Shown here: one piece after another, positions 36,250 to 46,222 of the stretch
How positions within the stretch are numbered: position 1 is the stretch's first letter
How the letters are laid out: each line of letters opens with the position of its first letter
Source of the DNA: Sagittula stellata E-37
GTDB lineage: Bacteria > Pseudomonadota > Alphaproteobacteria > Rhodobacterales > Rhodobacteraceae
DNA length: 64,000 nucleotides
NCBI RefSeq assembly: GCF_039724765.1
Contig: NZ_CP155729.1
Location: forward strand, 1,550,001 to 1,614,000
Direction: 5' to 3'
Notes under the pieces: generated by a model
The model's database searches: none
Told to the model about the DNA's origin: nothing
What the model saw: only the letters and a program-made list of their open reading frames with translations
Made by a program: the position numbers and the translations under genes

Positions 36250-37521
36250 ATGGATTCCATTCTGGTGACGGGAAACGGCCCGTTGAGCGGCGAGATTCCC
36301 ATCGCGGGCGCCAAGAACGCCTGCCTGACGCTGATGCCCGCGACGCTTCTGTCGGAAGAGCCGCTGACGCTGACCAACGCGCCGCGCCTTTCGGACATCC
36401 GCACGATGACGCTGCTCCTGCAGTCGCTGGGCGCGGAGGTGACGGCCATGAACGCCGGCAAGGTGCTGGCCATGTCCTCCCACGCGCTTACCTCGCAACG
36501 TGCGGAATACGACATCGTGCGCAAGATGCGGGCGTCGATCCTTGTGCTCGGGCCGCTTCTGGCGCGGTACGGTTACGCCGAGGTCTCGCTGCCCGGCGGT
36601 TGCGCAATCGGCGCGCGCCCGGTGGATCTGCACCTCAAGGCAATGGAGGCCATGGGCGCGGAGATGGACCTGCGCGACGGTTATGTCCACGCCAAGGCCC
36701 CTGCGGGCGGTCTGAAGGGCGGCGTGGTCGACTTTCCCTTCGTCTCGGTCGGTGCGACTGAAAACGCGCTGATGGCGGCAACGCTCGCGAAGGGCACCAC
36801 AGTTCTCAAGAACGCGGCGCGGGAGCCGGAGATCGTCGACCTCGCGCACTGCCTGCAGAAGATGGGCGCGCAGATCTCGGGCGAGGGGACTTCGACCATC
36901 GAGGTCCAGGGCGTCGAGCGGCTGGGCGGGGCGACCCACAGCGTCGTCACCGACCGGATCGAACTTGGGACCTATATGCTCGCCCCCGCGATCTGTGGCG
37001 GTGAAGTCACCTGTCTCGGCGGGCGCATCGACCTGCTCGAAGCCTTTTGCGAACGTCTGGATGCCGCAGGCGTCTCGGTCGAGGAAACCGACAAGGGTCT
37101 GAAGGTCGCGCGCAAGAACGCCCGGGTGAAGGCCGTGGATGTCGTGACAGAGCCGTTCCCCGGCTTCCCCACCGACCTGCAGGCACAGATGATGGCGTTG
37201 ATGTGCACGGCGGACGGCAAAGCGGTGCTGGAAGAGAAGATCTTCGAGAACCGCTTCATGCATGCGCCGGAACTGATCCGCATGGGGGCCAGCATCGACG
37301 TGCACGGCGGCACCGCGACCGTGACCGGGGTCGAACGGTTGAAAGGCGCGCCGGTGATGGCGACGGACCTGCGCGCCTCTGTCTCGCTGATCCTTGCCGG
37401 GCTCGCCGCAGAGGGCGAGACCATCGTGAACCGCGTCTATCACCTCGACCGTGGCTACGAGAATGTCGAAGACAAGCTGTCGGCCCTGGGCGCACGGATC
37501 GAACGGGTGGCCGGACAATGA
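36250..37521 (+). CDS. murA: UDP-N-acetylglucosamine 1-carboxyvinyltransferase
   Basis: First committed step of peptidoglycan synthesis: transfers enolpyruvate from PEP to UDP-GlcNAc. The product has 423 residues. The active-site Cys118 lies in [13 protein letters not shown]; a Cys here is the fosfomycin-sensitive form. [11 protein letters not shown] near the N-terminus and [15 protein letters not shown] are family marks. The ATG at 36250 ([12 protein letters not shown]) follows GAGAGGCAGG. The stop overlaps the DUF2948 start by four bases. Confidence 0.97.
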   Translation: MDSILVTGNGPLSGEIPIAGAKNACLTLMPATLLSEEPLTLTNAPRLSDIRTMTLLLQSLGAEVTAMNAGKVLAMSSHALTSQRAEYDIVRKMRASILVLGPLLARYGYAEVSLPGGCAIGARPVDLHLKAMEAMGAEMDLRDGYVHAKAPAGGLKGGVVDFPFVSVGATENALMAATLAKGTTVLKNAAREPEIVDLAHCLQKMGAQISGEGTSTIEVQGVERLGGATHSVVTDRIELGTYMLAPAICGGEVTCLGGRIDLLEAFCERLDAAGVSVEETDKGLKVARKNARVKAVDVVTEPFPGFPTDLQAQMMALMCTADGKAVLEEKIFENRFMHAPELIRMGASIDVHGGTATVTGVERLKGAPVMATDLRASVSLILAGLAAEGETIVNRVYHLDRGYENVEDKLSALGARIERVAGQ

Positions 37522-37976
37522 CCGAGGATGCGCGTTTCGAAGACGGCATCGAACGCCCCCTGAACCTCGGTGCGTTCGATGCGGAGGACCTGCAGGTTAT
37601 CTCTGCCCTCGCGCAGGATGCGGTTCTGCCGGTGACGGAGATCAAGTGGCAAAAGGCGCAACGTCGGCTTGGGCTCCTGGTCAATCGCCTGCGCCGCGAG
37701 GTCGGCACCCCCGATGTGGAACGGGTGCAGTCGCTCCTGGTGATCGACAACGTGCAAGGCGTGTCCAGCCAGGGCGTCGACCGGGCGGACAGGGACCTCG
37801 TGCTGCAGATCCTGTCCATCGACTGGGAAGCGGGCGAGGATGCGGCTGGCCATGTCGTGCTGACGCTGGCCGGGGACGGTGCGCTCCGCGCGCATGTCGA
37901 AGCGTTGGAGGTCAGCCTGCGCGACGTGACGCGCCCCTACGTCGCCCCGTCGCGCAAGATGCCCGACCACGGCTGA
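37518..37976 (+). CDS. DUF2948-family protein
   Basis: 152 residues with the features I associate with DUF2948: [39 protein letters not shown], and the C-terminal [14 protein letters not shown]. Function unknown; found next to murA and hisD in alphaproteobacteria. The start ATG lies inside the murA stop (ATGA), indicating coupling. Confidence 0.88.
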   Translation: MTEDARFEDGIERPLNLGAFDAEDLQVISALAQDAVLPVTEIKWQKAQRRLGLLVNRLRREVGTPDVERVQSLLVIDNVQGVSSQGVDRADRDLVLQILSIDWEAGEDAAGHVVLTLAGDGALRAHVEALEVSLRDVTRPYVAPSRKMPDHG

Positions 37977-38064
37977 TTCCCACGGCGCGGCCCCGCGCTG
38001 CGACCGGGTGTTGAGGCTTGCCGCCCGGCAAGCTATGTCAGCCAGCGTCAACGGAGGTTTGCCA

Positions 38065-39366
38065 ATGCCCGTCTTTCTGGACAGCACGTCCGCCGATTTC
38101 GAGACCCGTTTCGCGGCGCTCCTGTCCGCCAAGCGCGAAGACAGCCCGGACGTGGACGATGTCGTCGCCGGGATCATTGCCGACGTGCGTGAAAAGGGCG
38201 ATGCGGCGGTCCTTGCCCTGACGGCAAAGTTCGACCGTCTGGCCCTGACATCCGACACCATGCGGTTCACTGCGGCGGAGATCGAGGCGGAATGCGCCCG
38301 TGTGCCCGAGGCCGAGGCTCGTGCGCTGGAACTCGCCGCCGAGCGTATCCGCGCCTACCACGTGCGCCAGATCCCCGAGGATGCTGCGTGGACCGACCCG
38401 GAAGGCGCCACGCTGGGCTGGCGCTGGACGGCGGTGTCGGCGGCGGGGCTTTATGTGCCCGGCGGTTTGGCCAGCTACCCGTCCTCTGTCCTGATGAACG
38501 CAGTGCCCGCCAAGGTGGCGGGTGTCGAGCGGCTCGCGATCTGTGTGCCCACGCCGGACGGTGTGGTGAACCCGGCTGTGCTGCTGGCGGCGAAGATCGC
38601 CGGCGTGGACGAGATCTACCGCATCGGTGGGGCGCAGGCGATTGCGGCGCTGGCCTATGGCACCGAGAGCATTGCCCCCGTCGACAAGATCACCGGCCCG
38701 GGCAATGCCTTTGTCGCCGCAGCGAAACGGCGCGTGTTCGGCAAGGTGGGCATCGACATGATCGCGGGCCCGTCCGAGATCCTCGTCATCGCCGACTCGG
38801 ACAACGATCCCGACTGGCTGGCGCTCGACCTCATGAGCCAGGCCGAGCATGACGAATCGGCGCAGGCCCTGCTGATCTGCACCGACGCGGCCTTTGGCCA
38901 GAAGGTGGCGGACGCCGTTGCGAAGCGGCTGGAAACGCTGGCGCGCCGCGATATCGCCGGTGCATCCTGGCGCGACTTCGGAGCGGTCATCACCGTTTCG
39001 GACCTCGACGAGGCCGCGCGCCTGTCGAACCGCATCGCGCCGGAGCACCTGGAACTGTGCGTCGCCGATCCGGAGGCACTGGCCGCGAAATGCGTGCACG
39101 CCGGTGCGATCTTCCTCGGAGGATGGACCCCTGAGGCCATCGGCGACTACGTCGGCGGCCCGAACCACGTCCTGCCGACGGCACGGTCGGCGCGGTTCTC
39201 GTCGGGACTGTCTGTGATGGATTTCCTCAAGCGGACGACCATGGCCCGGATGTCGCCGGAGGCGCTTGGCGCGATCGGTCCCGCGGCCGAGGTGCTGGCG
39301 CGCTCCGAAAGCCTGGAGGCGCATGGCCTGAGCGTTACCGCGCGGTTGCAGAAACTCAACGGTTGA
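38065..39366 (+). CDS. hisD: histidinol dehydrogenase
   Basis: Zinc enzyme that oxidises histidinol to histidine in the last two steps of histidine synthesis. The product has 433 residues. Family marks: GLYVPGGLASYPSSVLMNA, the KITGPGNAFVAAAKRRVFG segment, zinc and catalytic residues in MSQAEHDESAQ and IAPEHLELCV, and GDYVGGPNHVLPT. ACGGAGG precedes the ATG at 38065. Other his genes are not near, as is usual in this group. Confidence 0.96.
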   Translation: MPVFLDSTSADFETRFAALLSAKREDSPDVDDVVAGIIADVREKGDAAVLALTAKFDRLALTSDTMRFTAAEIEAECARVPEAEARALELAAERIRAYHVRQIPEDAAWTDPEGATLGWRWTAVSAAGLYVPGGLASYPSSVLMNAVPAKVAGVERLAICVPTPDGVVNPAVLLAAKIAGVDEIYRIGGAQAIAALAYGTESIAPVDKITGPGNAFVAAAKRRVFGKVGIDMIAGPSEILVIADSDNDPDWLALDLMSQAEHDESAQALLICTDAAFGQKVADAVAKRLETLARRDIAGASWRDFGAVITVSDLDEAARLSNRIAPEHLELCVADPEALAAKCVHAGAIFLGGWTPEAIGDYVGGPNHVLPTARSARFSSGLSVMDFLKRTTMARMSPEALGAIGPAAEVLARSESLEAHGLSVTARLQKLNG

Positions 39367-39487
39367 TCGGCGCGCGCCCCTGGAAACGGTTTATCCGAAA
39401 GTCGGTTGCCCTTACGACCCTGCGCGCCCTTGCCAAAAATGTTAACCGGCTGGTAACCTTTTTGCTGCAGATGCGAAAGACGTCCAG

Positions 39488-39967
39488 ATGAGCCATATCG
39501 CCCACATCCAGCTTGACGATGCCAACCTGCCGCCTCCGACCCCGGAGATCGAGCAGGAGCGCCGCGTCGCCATGTTCGACCTGATGGAGGAGAACTCCTT
39601 CATCCTGCCGCAACGCGACGACCGCGTGGTGCCTCCGGGGCCCTATAACGTCGCCCTGTCGATCCGGGACAAGAGGCTGGTCTTCGTGGTGATGACCGAG
39701 CACGGAGAAACGGCGGCGGAGTTTCATCTTTCGCTCAGCCCGTTCCGGCAGGTGGTCAAGGACTACTTCGCCATCTGCAAAAGCTACTTCGACGCGGTAA
39801 AGACCGCAGCTCCCGGCCAGATCGAAACCATCGACATGGCGCGGCGGGGCATCCATAACGAAGGGGCACGCGTGCTGCAGGAACGCCTGGAGGGCAAGGT
39901 GGAGGTGGACGATGCCACCGCACGACGGCTCTTCACGCTGGTCTGCGTGCTGCACTTCGGGGGGTGA
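39488..39967 (+). CDS. UPF0262-family protein
   Basis: 159 residues matching UPF0262: MSHIAHIQLDDANL, FDLMEENSFILP, and MTEHGETAAEFHLSLSPFR. Function unknown; alphaproteobacterial. The TGA at 39965-39967 is followed after one base by the TTG start of the phosphatase gene, so the two are coupled. Confidence 0.88.
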   Translation: MSHIAHIQLDDANLPPPTPEIEQERRVAMFDLMEENSFILPQRDDRVVPPGPYNVALSIRDKRLVFVVMTEHGETAAEFHLSLSPFRQVVKDYFAICKSYFDAVKTAAPGQIETIDMARRGIHNEGARVLQERLEGKVEVDDATARRLFTLVCVLHFGG

Positions 39968-39968
39968 T

Positions 39969-40412
39969 TTGAAGGACTATCCGCAGTCGGTACTGTTCTC
40001 CTGCGACCACAATGCGGTCCGCTCGCCGATGGCGGAGGGGATCATGAAGAAATTCGTGGGCACCCGGACTTACGTGCAGTCGGTCGGCGTGGTCAACGAC
40101 CTCGAGATCGACGGTTTCGCCATCGCTGTCTGCAAGGAGATCGGCGTCGCGCTGGAACGGCACCGCTCGCGCTCCTTCGAGGAGATGGAGCAGATGGGCG
40201 AGATGCTGTCCGGCTTCGACATGATCGTCACCATGTCGCCGGCCTCGCAGCGCAAAGCGCTTGAACTGACACGGTATTATCACCTGACGGTGGATTACTG
40301 GCCGGTGATGGATCCGACCGGCATCGGCGAGTCGCGAGAGCAGAAGCTGAACGCCTACCGCCAGACGCGCGACCAGATCGTGAAGCGCGTGCAGGAACTC
40401 TGGGGCGTCTGA
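39969..40412 (+). CDS. low-molecular-weight phosphatase-family protein
   Basis: 147 residues of the low-molecular-weight protein tyrosine phosphatase / arsenate reductase fold. The P-loop CDHNAVRS fits the CX5RS signature with catalytic Cys and Arg, and VMDPTG carries the likely general-acid Asp. The start is taken as TTG at 39969, one base past the previous stop, since no ATG or GTG fits upstream of the P-loop (VLFSCDHNAVRS). The substrate is unknown. Confidence 0.82.
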   Translation: MKDYPQSVLFSCDHNAVRSPMAEGIMKKFVGTRTYVQSVGVVNDLEIDGFAIAVCKEIGVALERHRSRSFEEMEQMGEMLSGFDMIVTMSPASQRKALELTRYYHLTVDYWPVMDPTGIGESREQKLNAYRQTRDQIVKRVQELWGV

Positions 40413-40502
40413 GGGGCGTCTGATCCTACCGACCGACGGATGTGTTTTCCACGGCGCCGAAACCGGCTAAGGCGGCCATCGGATCGACAGAAGGAGACGG
40501 CC

Positions 40503-40898
40503 ATGGGGCGCGAGGTCATCGAGCGGTATTTCGCAGCATTCAACGCGGGCGACACGGAGGGCATGCTGGACTGTCTTGCCACGGACGTGGAGCATCACGT
40601 CAACGAGGGTCAGATCCGCGTCGGCAAGGTCAAGTTCGCGGAATTCTGCGCGCACATGAGCCACTGCTACGCCGAGAACCTCACGGACATGGTGGTCTTC
40701 GCCAATGACGAAGGCACCCGCGGCGCGGCGGAATACATCGTCAACGGCACCTACAAGGCCACCGATTCCGGCCTGCCGGAGGCCAAAGGCCAGACCTACC
40801 GCCTGCCTGCGGGGTCGTTCTTTTCGTTGAAGGACGGGCTGATCACCCGCGTCGTGACCTACTACAACCTTGCCGACTGGGTGCGCCAGGTCTCATGA
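40503..40898 (+). CDS. NTF2-like / ketosteroid-isomerase-related protein
   Basis: 131 residues with the SnoaL/NTF2 cone fold pattern: EVIERYFAAFNAGDTEGMLDC, then LATDVEHHVN and the strand pair FFSLKDGLITRVVTYYN. Members are small isomerases, cyclases or binding proteins; the role here is unknown. GAAGGAGACGG precedes the ATG. Its stop overlaps the GNAT start (ATGA). First of three genes that sit between the phosphatase and infA. Confidence 0.82.
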   Translation: MGREVIERYFAAFNAGDTEGMLDCLATDVEHHVNEGQIRVGKVKFAEFCAHMSHCYAENLTDMVVFANDEGTRGAAEYIVNGTYKATDSGLPEAKGQTYRLPAGSFFSLKDGLITRVVTYYNLADWVRQVS

Positions 40899-41470
40899 AG
40901 GTCGAACGTCTGACAGGCGATGCGCTTGAGGCGGCGCTTGGCGATCTGGCGCGGCTGAGGATCTCGGTGTTCCGGGCCTTTCCCTATCTCTACGACGGGG
41001 ATCTTGAGTACGAACGTCACTACCTGCGGTCCTATTCCGACAACCCGCGCGCCGTGCTGGTGGCCGCGCGCGACGGTGACAGGATCGTGGGTGCCGCGAC
41101 CGGCATGCCCTTGGCCGATCACGCCGACGCCTCGCAGATCTCCGGCCCGCTGCCGTCGGTCGAACGTGTCTTCTACTGCGCCGAAAGCGTGCTGCTGCCG
41201 GACTACCGCGGGCATGGGCTGGGGCACGCGTTCTTTGACCTGCGCGAGGCGGAGGCGCGGAAGCAGGGGTTCGATTACACCCTGTTCTGTGGCGTCGTTC
41301 GCCCGGAGGATCATCCGATGCGCCCGGAAGGCTACCGCCCGCTCGATGGGTTCTGGCGCAAGCGCGGGTACGAAAAGGCAGAGGGTGTCACCGCCACGTT
41401 CCACTGGACGGATCTGGGCGACACGGAGGAGCGCCCGCACAGGCTTCAGGCCTGGATGCGTCGGCTTTGA
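40895..41470 (+). CDS. GNAT-family N-acetyltransferase
   Basis: 191 residues. RISVFRAFPYLYDGDLEYER at the N-terminus, then VLLPDYRGHGLGHAFFDLRE as the acetyl-CoA-binding motif, and a C-terminal HPMRPEGYRPLDGFW. Larger than a minimal GNAT. Starts within the stop of the NTF2-like gene, and is followed after 69 bases by a nitrilase-family gene, suggesting a three-gene unit. The substrate is not known. Confidence 0.82.
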   Translation: MKVERLTGDALEAALGDLARLRISVFRAFPYLYDGDLEYERHYLRSYSDNPRAVLVAARDGDRIVGAATGMPLADHADASQISGPLPSVERVFYCAESVLLPDYRGHGLGHAFFDLREAEARKQGFDYTLFCGVVRPEDHPMRPEGYRPLDGFWRKRGYEKAEGVTATFHWTDLGDTEERPHRLQAWMRRL

Positions 41471-41539
41471 GCCTTGCGGCGCTGTCCCGGCCGGGGCAGG
41501 GACACGTCCGCACAGGGTGCAAGACATGAGGACCACGGA

Positions 41540-42418
41540 ATGAAGATCGCCACCGCCGCCTACAACATGGATTTCCTCGACGACTGGGCCGCCTACGAGG
41601 CCAAGCTTGAACGCTGGGTCAGCGGCGCGGCGGGCGAGGGCGCGGACCTGCTGGTCTTCCCGGAATACGGCGCGATGGAACTGGCGACGCTGGCCGGGCG
41701 GGACGTGGCGATGGACCTGCAGGGCTCCATCCGGGCGGTGTCGCAACGTGTGCCGGAGGCCGATGCGCTTCACGCCAAACTGGCGGAGCGCTACGAGGTG
41801 CACATCCTCGCGGCATCCGCGCCGGTCGAGACGGGCGAGGGGCTGCCGGTCAACCGCGCGCGCTTCTTCGCGCCGGGCGGCGCGATGGCGACGATCGACA
41901 AGCAGATCATGACCCGTTTCGAGCGCGAGGAGTGGGGCGTGCGCGGCGGCGCACCGCTGGAGGTCTTCGACACGGCCCTGGGACGGATCGGCGTGCTGAT
42001 CTGCTACGATTCGGAGTTCCCGCTTCTGGCGCGCGGGCTGTCAGAGGCGGAACTCCTGCTGGTGCCCTCCTGCACGGAAGTGCTGGCCGGGTACTGGCGC
42101 GTGCGAATCGGTTCGATGGCGCGGGCGCTGGAACAGCAGTGCGCGGTGGCCATGTCCTCCACCGTCGGCACCTGCGACTGGTCCTACGCGGTCGACACCA
42201 ATTGCGGCGCGGGCGGTGTGTTTGCGCCCCCGGACCGGGGTTTTCCCTCGACAGGCGTGATCGCCGAGGGCAAGCTGAACGCACCGGGCTGGACCTTTGC
42301 GGAGGTGGATCTTGCAGCGGTGGCGGAGGTCCGGCGCGATGGCGTCGTCCTGAACCGCACCCATTGGGCAGAGCAGTCCGGCCGTGACGGCAGGGCGCCT
42401 GTCACGCTGTTGAAATGA
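41540..42418 (+). CDS. carbon-nitrogen hydrolase (nitrilase family)
   Basis: 292 residues with the nitrilase-superfamily catalytic triad: Glu in LVFPEYGAME, Lys in IDKQIMTRFE, and Cys in VLICYDSEFPLLAR. These enzymes cleave amides, nitriles or N-carbamoyl groups. The ATG at 41540 follows CACGGA. Preceding NTF2-like and GNAT genes may work with it on one amide or amino compound, which is inference only. Confidence 0.87.
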   Translation: MKIATAAYNMDFLDDWAAYEAKLERWVSGAAGEGADLLVFPEYGAMELATLAGRDVAMDLQGSIRAVSQRVPEADALHAKLAERYEVHILAASAPVETGEGLPVNRARFFAPGGAMATIDKQIMTRFEREEWGVRGGAPLEVFDTALGRIGVLICYDSEFPLLARGLSEAELLLVPSCTEVLAGYWRVRIGSMARALEQQCAVAMSSTVGTCDWSYAVDTNCGAGGVFAPPDRGFPSTGVIAEGKLNAPGWTFAEVDLAAVAEVRRDGVVLNRTHWAEQSGRDGRAPVTLLK

Positions 42419-42516
42419 CGCACTGACGAGATGTGACTTGAAAACCGGAAGGGATCGGACCATATCGTGGTGCGCCTTGCCCTTGCGCAGCAGGGGCGGA
42501 CCACGAAGGAGAGACC

Positions 42517-42735
42517 ATGGCCAAGGAAGATACGCTCGAATTTCCCGGTGTCGTGAAGGAACTCCTGCCGAATGCGACGTTCCGGGTCGAGCTTGAAAAC
42601 GGCCATGAGATCATCGCACATACGGCAGGCAAGATGCGCAAGAACCGCATCCGCGTTCTGGCCGGCGACCGGGTCCAGGTGGAAATGACGCCCTACGATC
42701 TGACGAAGGGCCGCATCAACTACCGCTTCAAATAA
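42517..42735 (+). CDS. infA: translation initiation factor IF-1
   Basis: 72 residues, the exact family length, a single OB-fold: [39 protein letters not shown], and the end [10 protein letters not shown]. Binds the 30S A site during initiation. GGAGAGACC precedes the ATG. A terminator follows, separating it from maf. Confidence 0.97.
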   Translation: MAKEDTLEFPGVVKELLPNATFRVELENGHEIIAHTAGKMRKNRIRVLAGDRVQVEMTPYDLTKGRINYRFK

Positions 42736-42752
42736 CCGAGACCACGAAGATG

Positions 42753-42780
42753 GACCGCGCTTTCGGCGCGGTCTTTCCTT
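42753..42780 (+). terminator. terminator after infA
   Basis: GACCGCGC (42753-42760) pairs with GCGCGGTC (42766-42773) around TTTCG, followed by TTTCCTT. Confidence 0.75.
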
Positions 42781-42890
42781 GTCCGACGCTTGGATCGTGC
42801 CGCCCGCGACGCGCGGCGCACCCTTTATCATCCTGCCCGCGTGGCGTAGGTCACGGCTGAACTTTGCAGCGACGGTCCGGAAGGTATCAC

Positions 42891-43478
42891 ATGACGAAAC
42901 CCCGCCTCATCCTCGGGTCAGGCTCTCCGCGCCGCCGCGAGTTGCTGGCGCAGCTGGGCATCGTGGCAGACGATATCCGTCCGCCCGACATCGACGAGGA
43001 CCCTGTGAAGGGAGAACTGCCGCGACCCTATTGCGTGCGGCTCGCGCGGGAAAAGGCCCTGGCGATCCCTGCGGAAGACGACGAAATCGTGCTCTCCGCC
43101 GATACCACCGTCGCCCTCGGGCGCCGCATCCTCGGCAAGCCGGAGGACGAGAAGGAGGCCGCGGCGTTCCTTGCCCTGCTGTCCGGGCGCCGTCACCGGG
43201 TCGTCACCGCCGTGGCCGTCCGCCGCGGCGACCGTGTGTGGGAGCGTGACGTCGTCACCCAGGTGAAGATGAAGATGCTGTCGAACGAGGAAATGAACGC
43301 CTACCTTGCCTCCGGCGACTGGCGTGGCAAGGCGGGCGGTTACGGGATACAAGGGCCGGCGGGGGCGCTGATCCCCTGGATCTCCGGCTCTTTCACTGCT
43401 GTCGTCGGCCTGCCGCTGGCCGAAACGGCGCATCTGCTGCAAGCTGCGGGCTACCCGCTATACAAGGACGCGCCATGA
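42891..43478 (+). CDS. maf: Maf-family nucleotide pyrophosphatase
   Basis: Hydrolyses non-canonical or UTP/TTP-type nucleotides; Maf overproduction blocks septation in other bacteria. The product has 195 residues with [18 protein letters not shown] at the N-terminus, [19 protein letters not shown], and the ending [13 protein letters not shown]. The ATG at 42891 follows GGAAGG. The stop overlaps the rng start by four bases. Confidence 0.93.
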   Translation: MTKPRLILGSGSPRRRELLAQLGIVADDIRPPDIDEDPVKGELPRPYCVRLAREKALAIPAEDDEIVLSADTTVALGRRILGKPEDEKEAAAFLALLSGRRHRVVTAVAVRRGDRVWERDVVTQVKMKMLSNEEMNAYLASGDWRGKAGGYGIQGPAGALIPWISGSFTAVVGLPLAETAHLLQAAGYPLYKDAP

Positions 43479-44506
43479 AGGGACGCACGATCGCTCTGGA
43501 CACGTGGAACGGCCGGGAGGCCGCCGCGCTGATGGTGGATGGCCGGCTGGAGGACCTCTTCATCGAGGGCGACCTGCCGCGCCCCGGCAGTCTCTACCGC
43601 GCCATCGCGCAACGCCCGATGAAAGGGCAGGGGGGCATGTTCCTCGAAACGCCGGACGGCAATGCCTTCCTGAGGCAGGTCAAGGGCCTGTCGCAGGGCG
43701 GACTGATCCTTGTGCAGGTAACGGGCTTCGCCGAGCCGGGCAAGGCGCTGCCGGTCACCTCGAAACTGTTGTTCAAGTCGCGCCACGCCATCGTCACGGC
43801 GGATGCGCCCGGCATCAACGTCTCGCGCCAGATCCGGGACGACGACGCGCGCGAAGCCGTTCTGGAGCTGGCGCACGACGTGCTGGCCGAGGCACCGCTG
43901 CCGGAGGGCGCGGGCCTGATCCTGCGGTCGTCCTGCGCGGGCGCTGCCGACGACGCCGTGGCCGAGGACATCCTGGCCATGTCGCAACTGGCCGCCGCCG
44001 TCCTGTCGGACACAACGGGTGGCGCGGAACTGCTGGTCGAGGGCGACGGCCCGCACGCGCTGGCCTGGCGTGAATGGGCCGAACCGGCAGAGGTCGACGA
44101 CGCCCCGGGCAGCTTCGAACGGCACGGCGTGGACGAGGCGCTCGATGCGCTGAAGTCGCCGCGCGTGGCGCTGGGGGCCAACGCCTCCATGGTGATCGAG
44201 CCGACCACCGCGCTGATCGCGGTCGACGTGAACACCGGTGGCGATACGTCTCCGGCGGCCGGGCTGAAGGCGACGATCGCCGCATTCCGCGACCTGCCGC
44301 GCCAGTTGCGGCTGCGGGGACTGGGCGGTCAGGTGGTGGTCGACCCGGCGCCGATGCCGAAGAAGGACCGCCGCCAGGTCGAGAGTGCGCTGAAGGCGGC
44401 GCTGAAGAAGGACGCGGTGGAGACCATCGTCGTCGGCTGGACCAACCTCGGGCTGCTGGAATTGCAGCGCAAAAGGGACCGGGTGCCGGTCGGGGGGCTG
44501 CTGTGA
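43475..44506 (+). CDS. rng: RNase E/G-family ribonuclease, short form
   Basis: Endoribonuclease for RNA turnover and rRNA processing. The product has 343 residues, against about 490 for E. coli RNase G. Both catalytic aspartates appear present: AVDVNTGG and [11 protein letters not shown]. It ends at [17 protein letters not shown], just before the place where RNase E/G normally carries its CPxC zinc-link; that segment is absent. The yacG gene, which opens with CPIC, begins in the overlapping GTGA. Whether it dimerises without the link is unclear. Confidence 0.85.
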   Translation: MKGRTIALDTWNGREAAALMVDGRLEDLFIEGDLPRPGSLYRAIAQRPMKGQGGMFLETPDGNAFLRQVKGLSQGGLILVQVTGFAEPGKALPVTSKLLFKSRHAIVTADAPGINVSRQIRDDDAREAVLELAHDVLAEAPLPEGAGLILRSSCAGAADDAVAEDILAMSQLAAAVLSDTTGGAELLVEGDGPHALAWREWAEPAEVDDAPGSFERHGVDEALDALKSPRVALGANASMVIEPTTALIAVDVNTGGDTSPAAGLKATIAAFRDLPRQLRLRGLGGQVVVDPAPMPKKDRRQVESALKAALKKDAVETIVVGWTNLGLLELQRKRDRVPVGGLL

Positions 44507-44685
44507 GCTGTCCGATCTGCGGAAAACCGACAGAGCCCAAGGTCCGGCCCTTCTGTTCGAAGCGCTGTGCCGATGTGGACCTCGCGAAGTGGCTGGGGGG
44601 CGGATACGCGATCCCCTCGGACGACCCGGAGGATCTGGAGGAGGCGGCGCAAGCTGCCGAAGAGGCATTGCGCAAACCGCACTGA
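44503..44685 (+). CDS. yacG: YacG, zinc-binding DNA gyrase inhibitor
   Basis: 60 residues with four zinc-binding cysteines (CPICGKP and FCSKRCADVD) and the family motif LAKWLGGGYAIP. YacG inhibits gyrase in E. coli. The start is GTG at 44503, overlapping the rng stop; no ATG fits upstream of the first cysteine. Last gene of the maf-rng-yacG operon. Confidence 0.9.
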   Translation: MSCPICGKPTEPKVRPFCSKRCADVDLAKWLGGGYAIPSDDPEDLEEAAQAAEEALRKPH

Positions 44686-44782
44686 GACGGGTTTCGCCGC
44701 GCTGGCGCGCGCCGATCCGCGCCGCCTGCGGCGGCGGGTGGCCCTTGTCCCGTCGGGGTGCGCGGGATGGCGGGCGCGGGCA

Positions 44783-44805
44783 GAGGTATTTTTGCCAAGA
44801 TGAAG
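44783..44805 (+). repeat. copy 1 of a dispersed GAGGTATTTTT element
   Basis: The motif GAGGTATTTTTGCCAAGATG continues to GAAG at 44805. It recurs at 48845 with a single C inserted after the T run. Both lie between genes just downstream of an operon. Confidence 0.6.
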
Positions 44806-44875
44806 GTGCGGGTTGCGCCTTGCCGGGCCGACGATGGCGCTTTTCTTCGCCGCGCGGCAGGCGTACTCATCCGGC

Positions 44876-46120
44876 ATGTTCGACGATACGCTTCTTTCCG
44901 CCATCCGCGCGCGGTTCGCCCATGTGGACGACTGTCCCTTCACCGGGCCGCGCATTTTCTTCGAGAACGCCGGGGGCGCGCTGACGCTGCGCTCCGTCGT
45001 CGAGACATCGGCGCGGTTCGCGGCGATTCCCGACAACCAGGGCCGGGACAACCCGGCGTCGCAGGCGCTGGTCGCGGTGATCGACCGGGCGCGGGCCGAT
45101 GTGCGGCGGTTCTTCAACGCCGAAGGCGGGGCGGTGCTGTTCGGGGAAAGCGGGACGGAGCTGCTGTTCCGGGTGATCCGCGACGCCTGCCTGGGCGCGG
45201 GCCCCGGCGATGTCCTTGGTTCGACGGTGGAGCATCCGGCTTCGCGCAGCGCGGCGGCGCGGTGGGCCGATGTGTCGGGCCGGCGCCACGTGCTGATCGC
45301 GCATGACGATGCCACGGGGCGGGTGACGGCGGAGGCCTATGCCGCGGCGGTCTCGCCGGAGACGGCGGTGGTGACGATCCTGCACACCTCGCCGGTCACG
45401 GGCATGGGGATGGACCTGTCCGCCATCGTGAAAGCGGTGCGGGCCGTGGCGCCCGGGGCAATCGTCATCGTGGACGGCATCCAGCACGCGTGCCACGGGC
45501 GGATCGACGTGGCGGCGGCCGGTGTCGATGCCTATGTGGTCTCGCCCTACAAGGTCTTCTCCCGGCACGGCTACGGCCTTGCCTGGGCCTCGGACCGGCT
45601 GACGGCCATGGCGCATGACAGCCTTGTCGGCGGGCCTGCGGGGAACTGGGAACTGGGCACGCGGGACACCGGCGCCTATGCGACCTTCTCCGACGTGGTG
45701 GCCTATTTCGACTGGCTGGGCGGGCAGGTCTCCGACGCCACCGACCCAAGCGCCCGGATCGAGGCGGCGGGCCAGGCGATCCACGACCATGAGACCGCGC
45801 TGACGCGGATGATGATCGAGGGCACCGACAACCTGCGGGGGCTGGCGTCCATCGACGGTGTGCACATCGTGGGCGGTGCGGACAACGCGGCGCGCGAGGG
45901 TCTGGTGAGCTTCTGGAGCGACAACACACCCGCGGCCGAGATCGTCGCGGCGTTGAATGCAGAAGGTATCCGGACCCATACGCGCAAGGCCGACCATTAT
46001 TCTGGCAACATCCTGACGCCGCTTGGCCAGGAAAGCTGCGTGCGCGTGTCGCTGGCACATTACAACAGCCCCGACGAGGTGCGGCGTTTCCTCTCGGTGA
46101 TCCACGGGATGGGGCTGTAG
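44876..46120 (+). CDS. class V PLP-dependent aminotransferase / cysteine-desulfurase-like enzyme
   Basis: 414 residues of the aminotransferase class V fold. IFFENAGGALTLRSVVE starts the fold, GESGTELLFRVI and STVEHPA follow, DGIQHACHGRIDV holds the PLP-contacting Asp, and the PLP-binding Lys is in VSPYKVFSRHG. Resembles cysteine-desulfurase/isopenicillin-epimerase-like enzymes rather than IscS. The ATG at 44876 (MFDDTLL) follows weak sites, so an in-frame start further upstream is possible. It precedes pxpBCA by 102 bases and may share a pathway. Confidence 0.82.
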   Translation: MFDDTLLSAIRARFAHVDDCPFTGPRIFFENAGGALTLRSVVETSARFAAIPDNQGRDNPASQALVAVIDRARADVRRFFNAEGGAVLFGESGTELLFRVIRDACLGAGPGDVLGSTVEHPASRSAAARWADVSGRRHVLIAHDDATGRVTAEAYAAAVSPETAVVTILHTSPVTGMGMDLSAIVKAVRAVAPGAIVIVDGIQHACHGRIDVAAAGVDAYVVSPYKVFSRHGYGLAWASDRLTAMAHDSLVGGPAGNWELGTRDTGAYATFSDVVAYFDWLGGQVSDATDPSARIEAAGQAIHDHETALTRMMIEGTDNLRGLASIDGVHIVGGADNAAREGLVSFWSDNTPAAEIVAALNAEGIRTHTRKADHYSGNILTPLGQESCVRVSLAHYNSPDEVRRFLSVIHGMGL

Positions 46121-46222
46121 CCCTGTCCCCGGCATGGCGGTTACCGGCGCCTCGGGGGGATGCGGAGGGCATCCGCCCTGCGCCCTCTGGACAGCCTGCG
46201 CCCGGCGTGATCCCCTTGCGTC

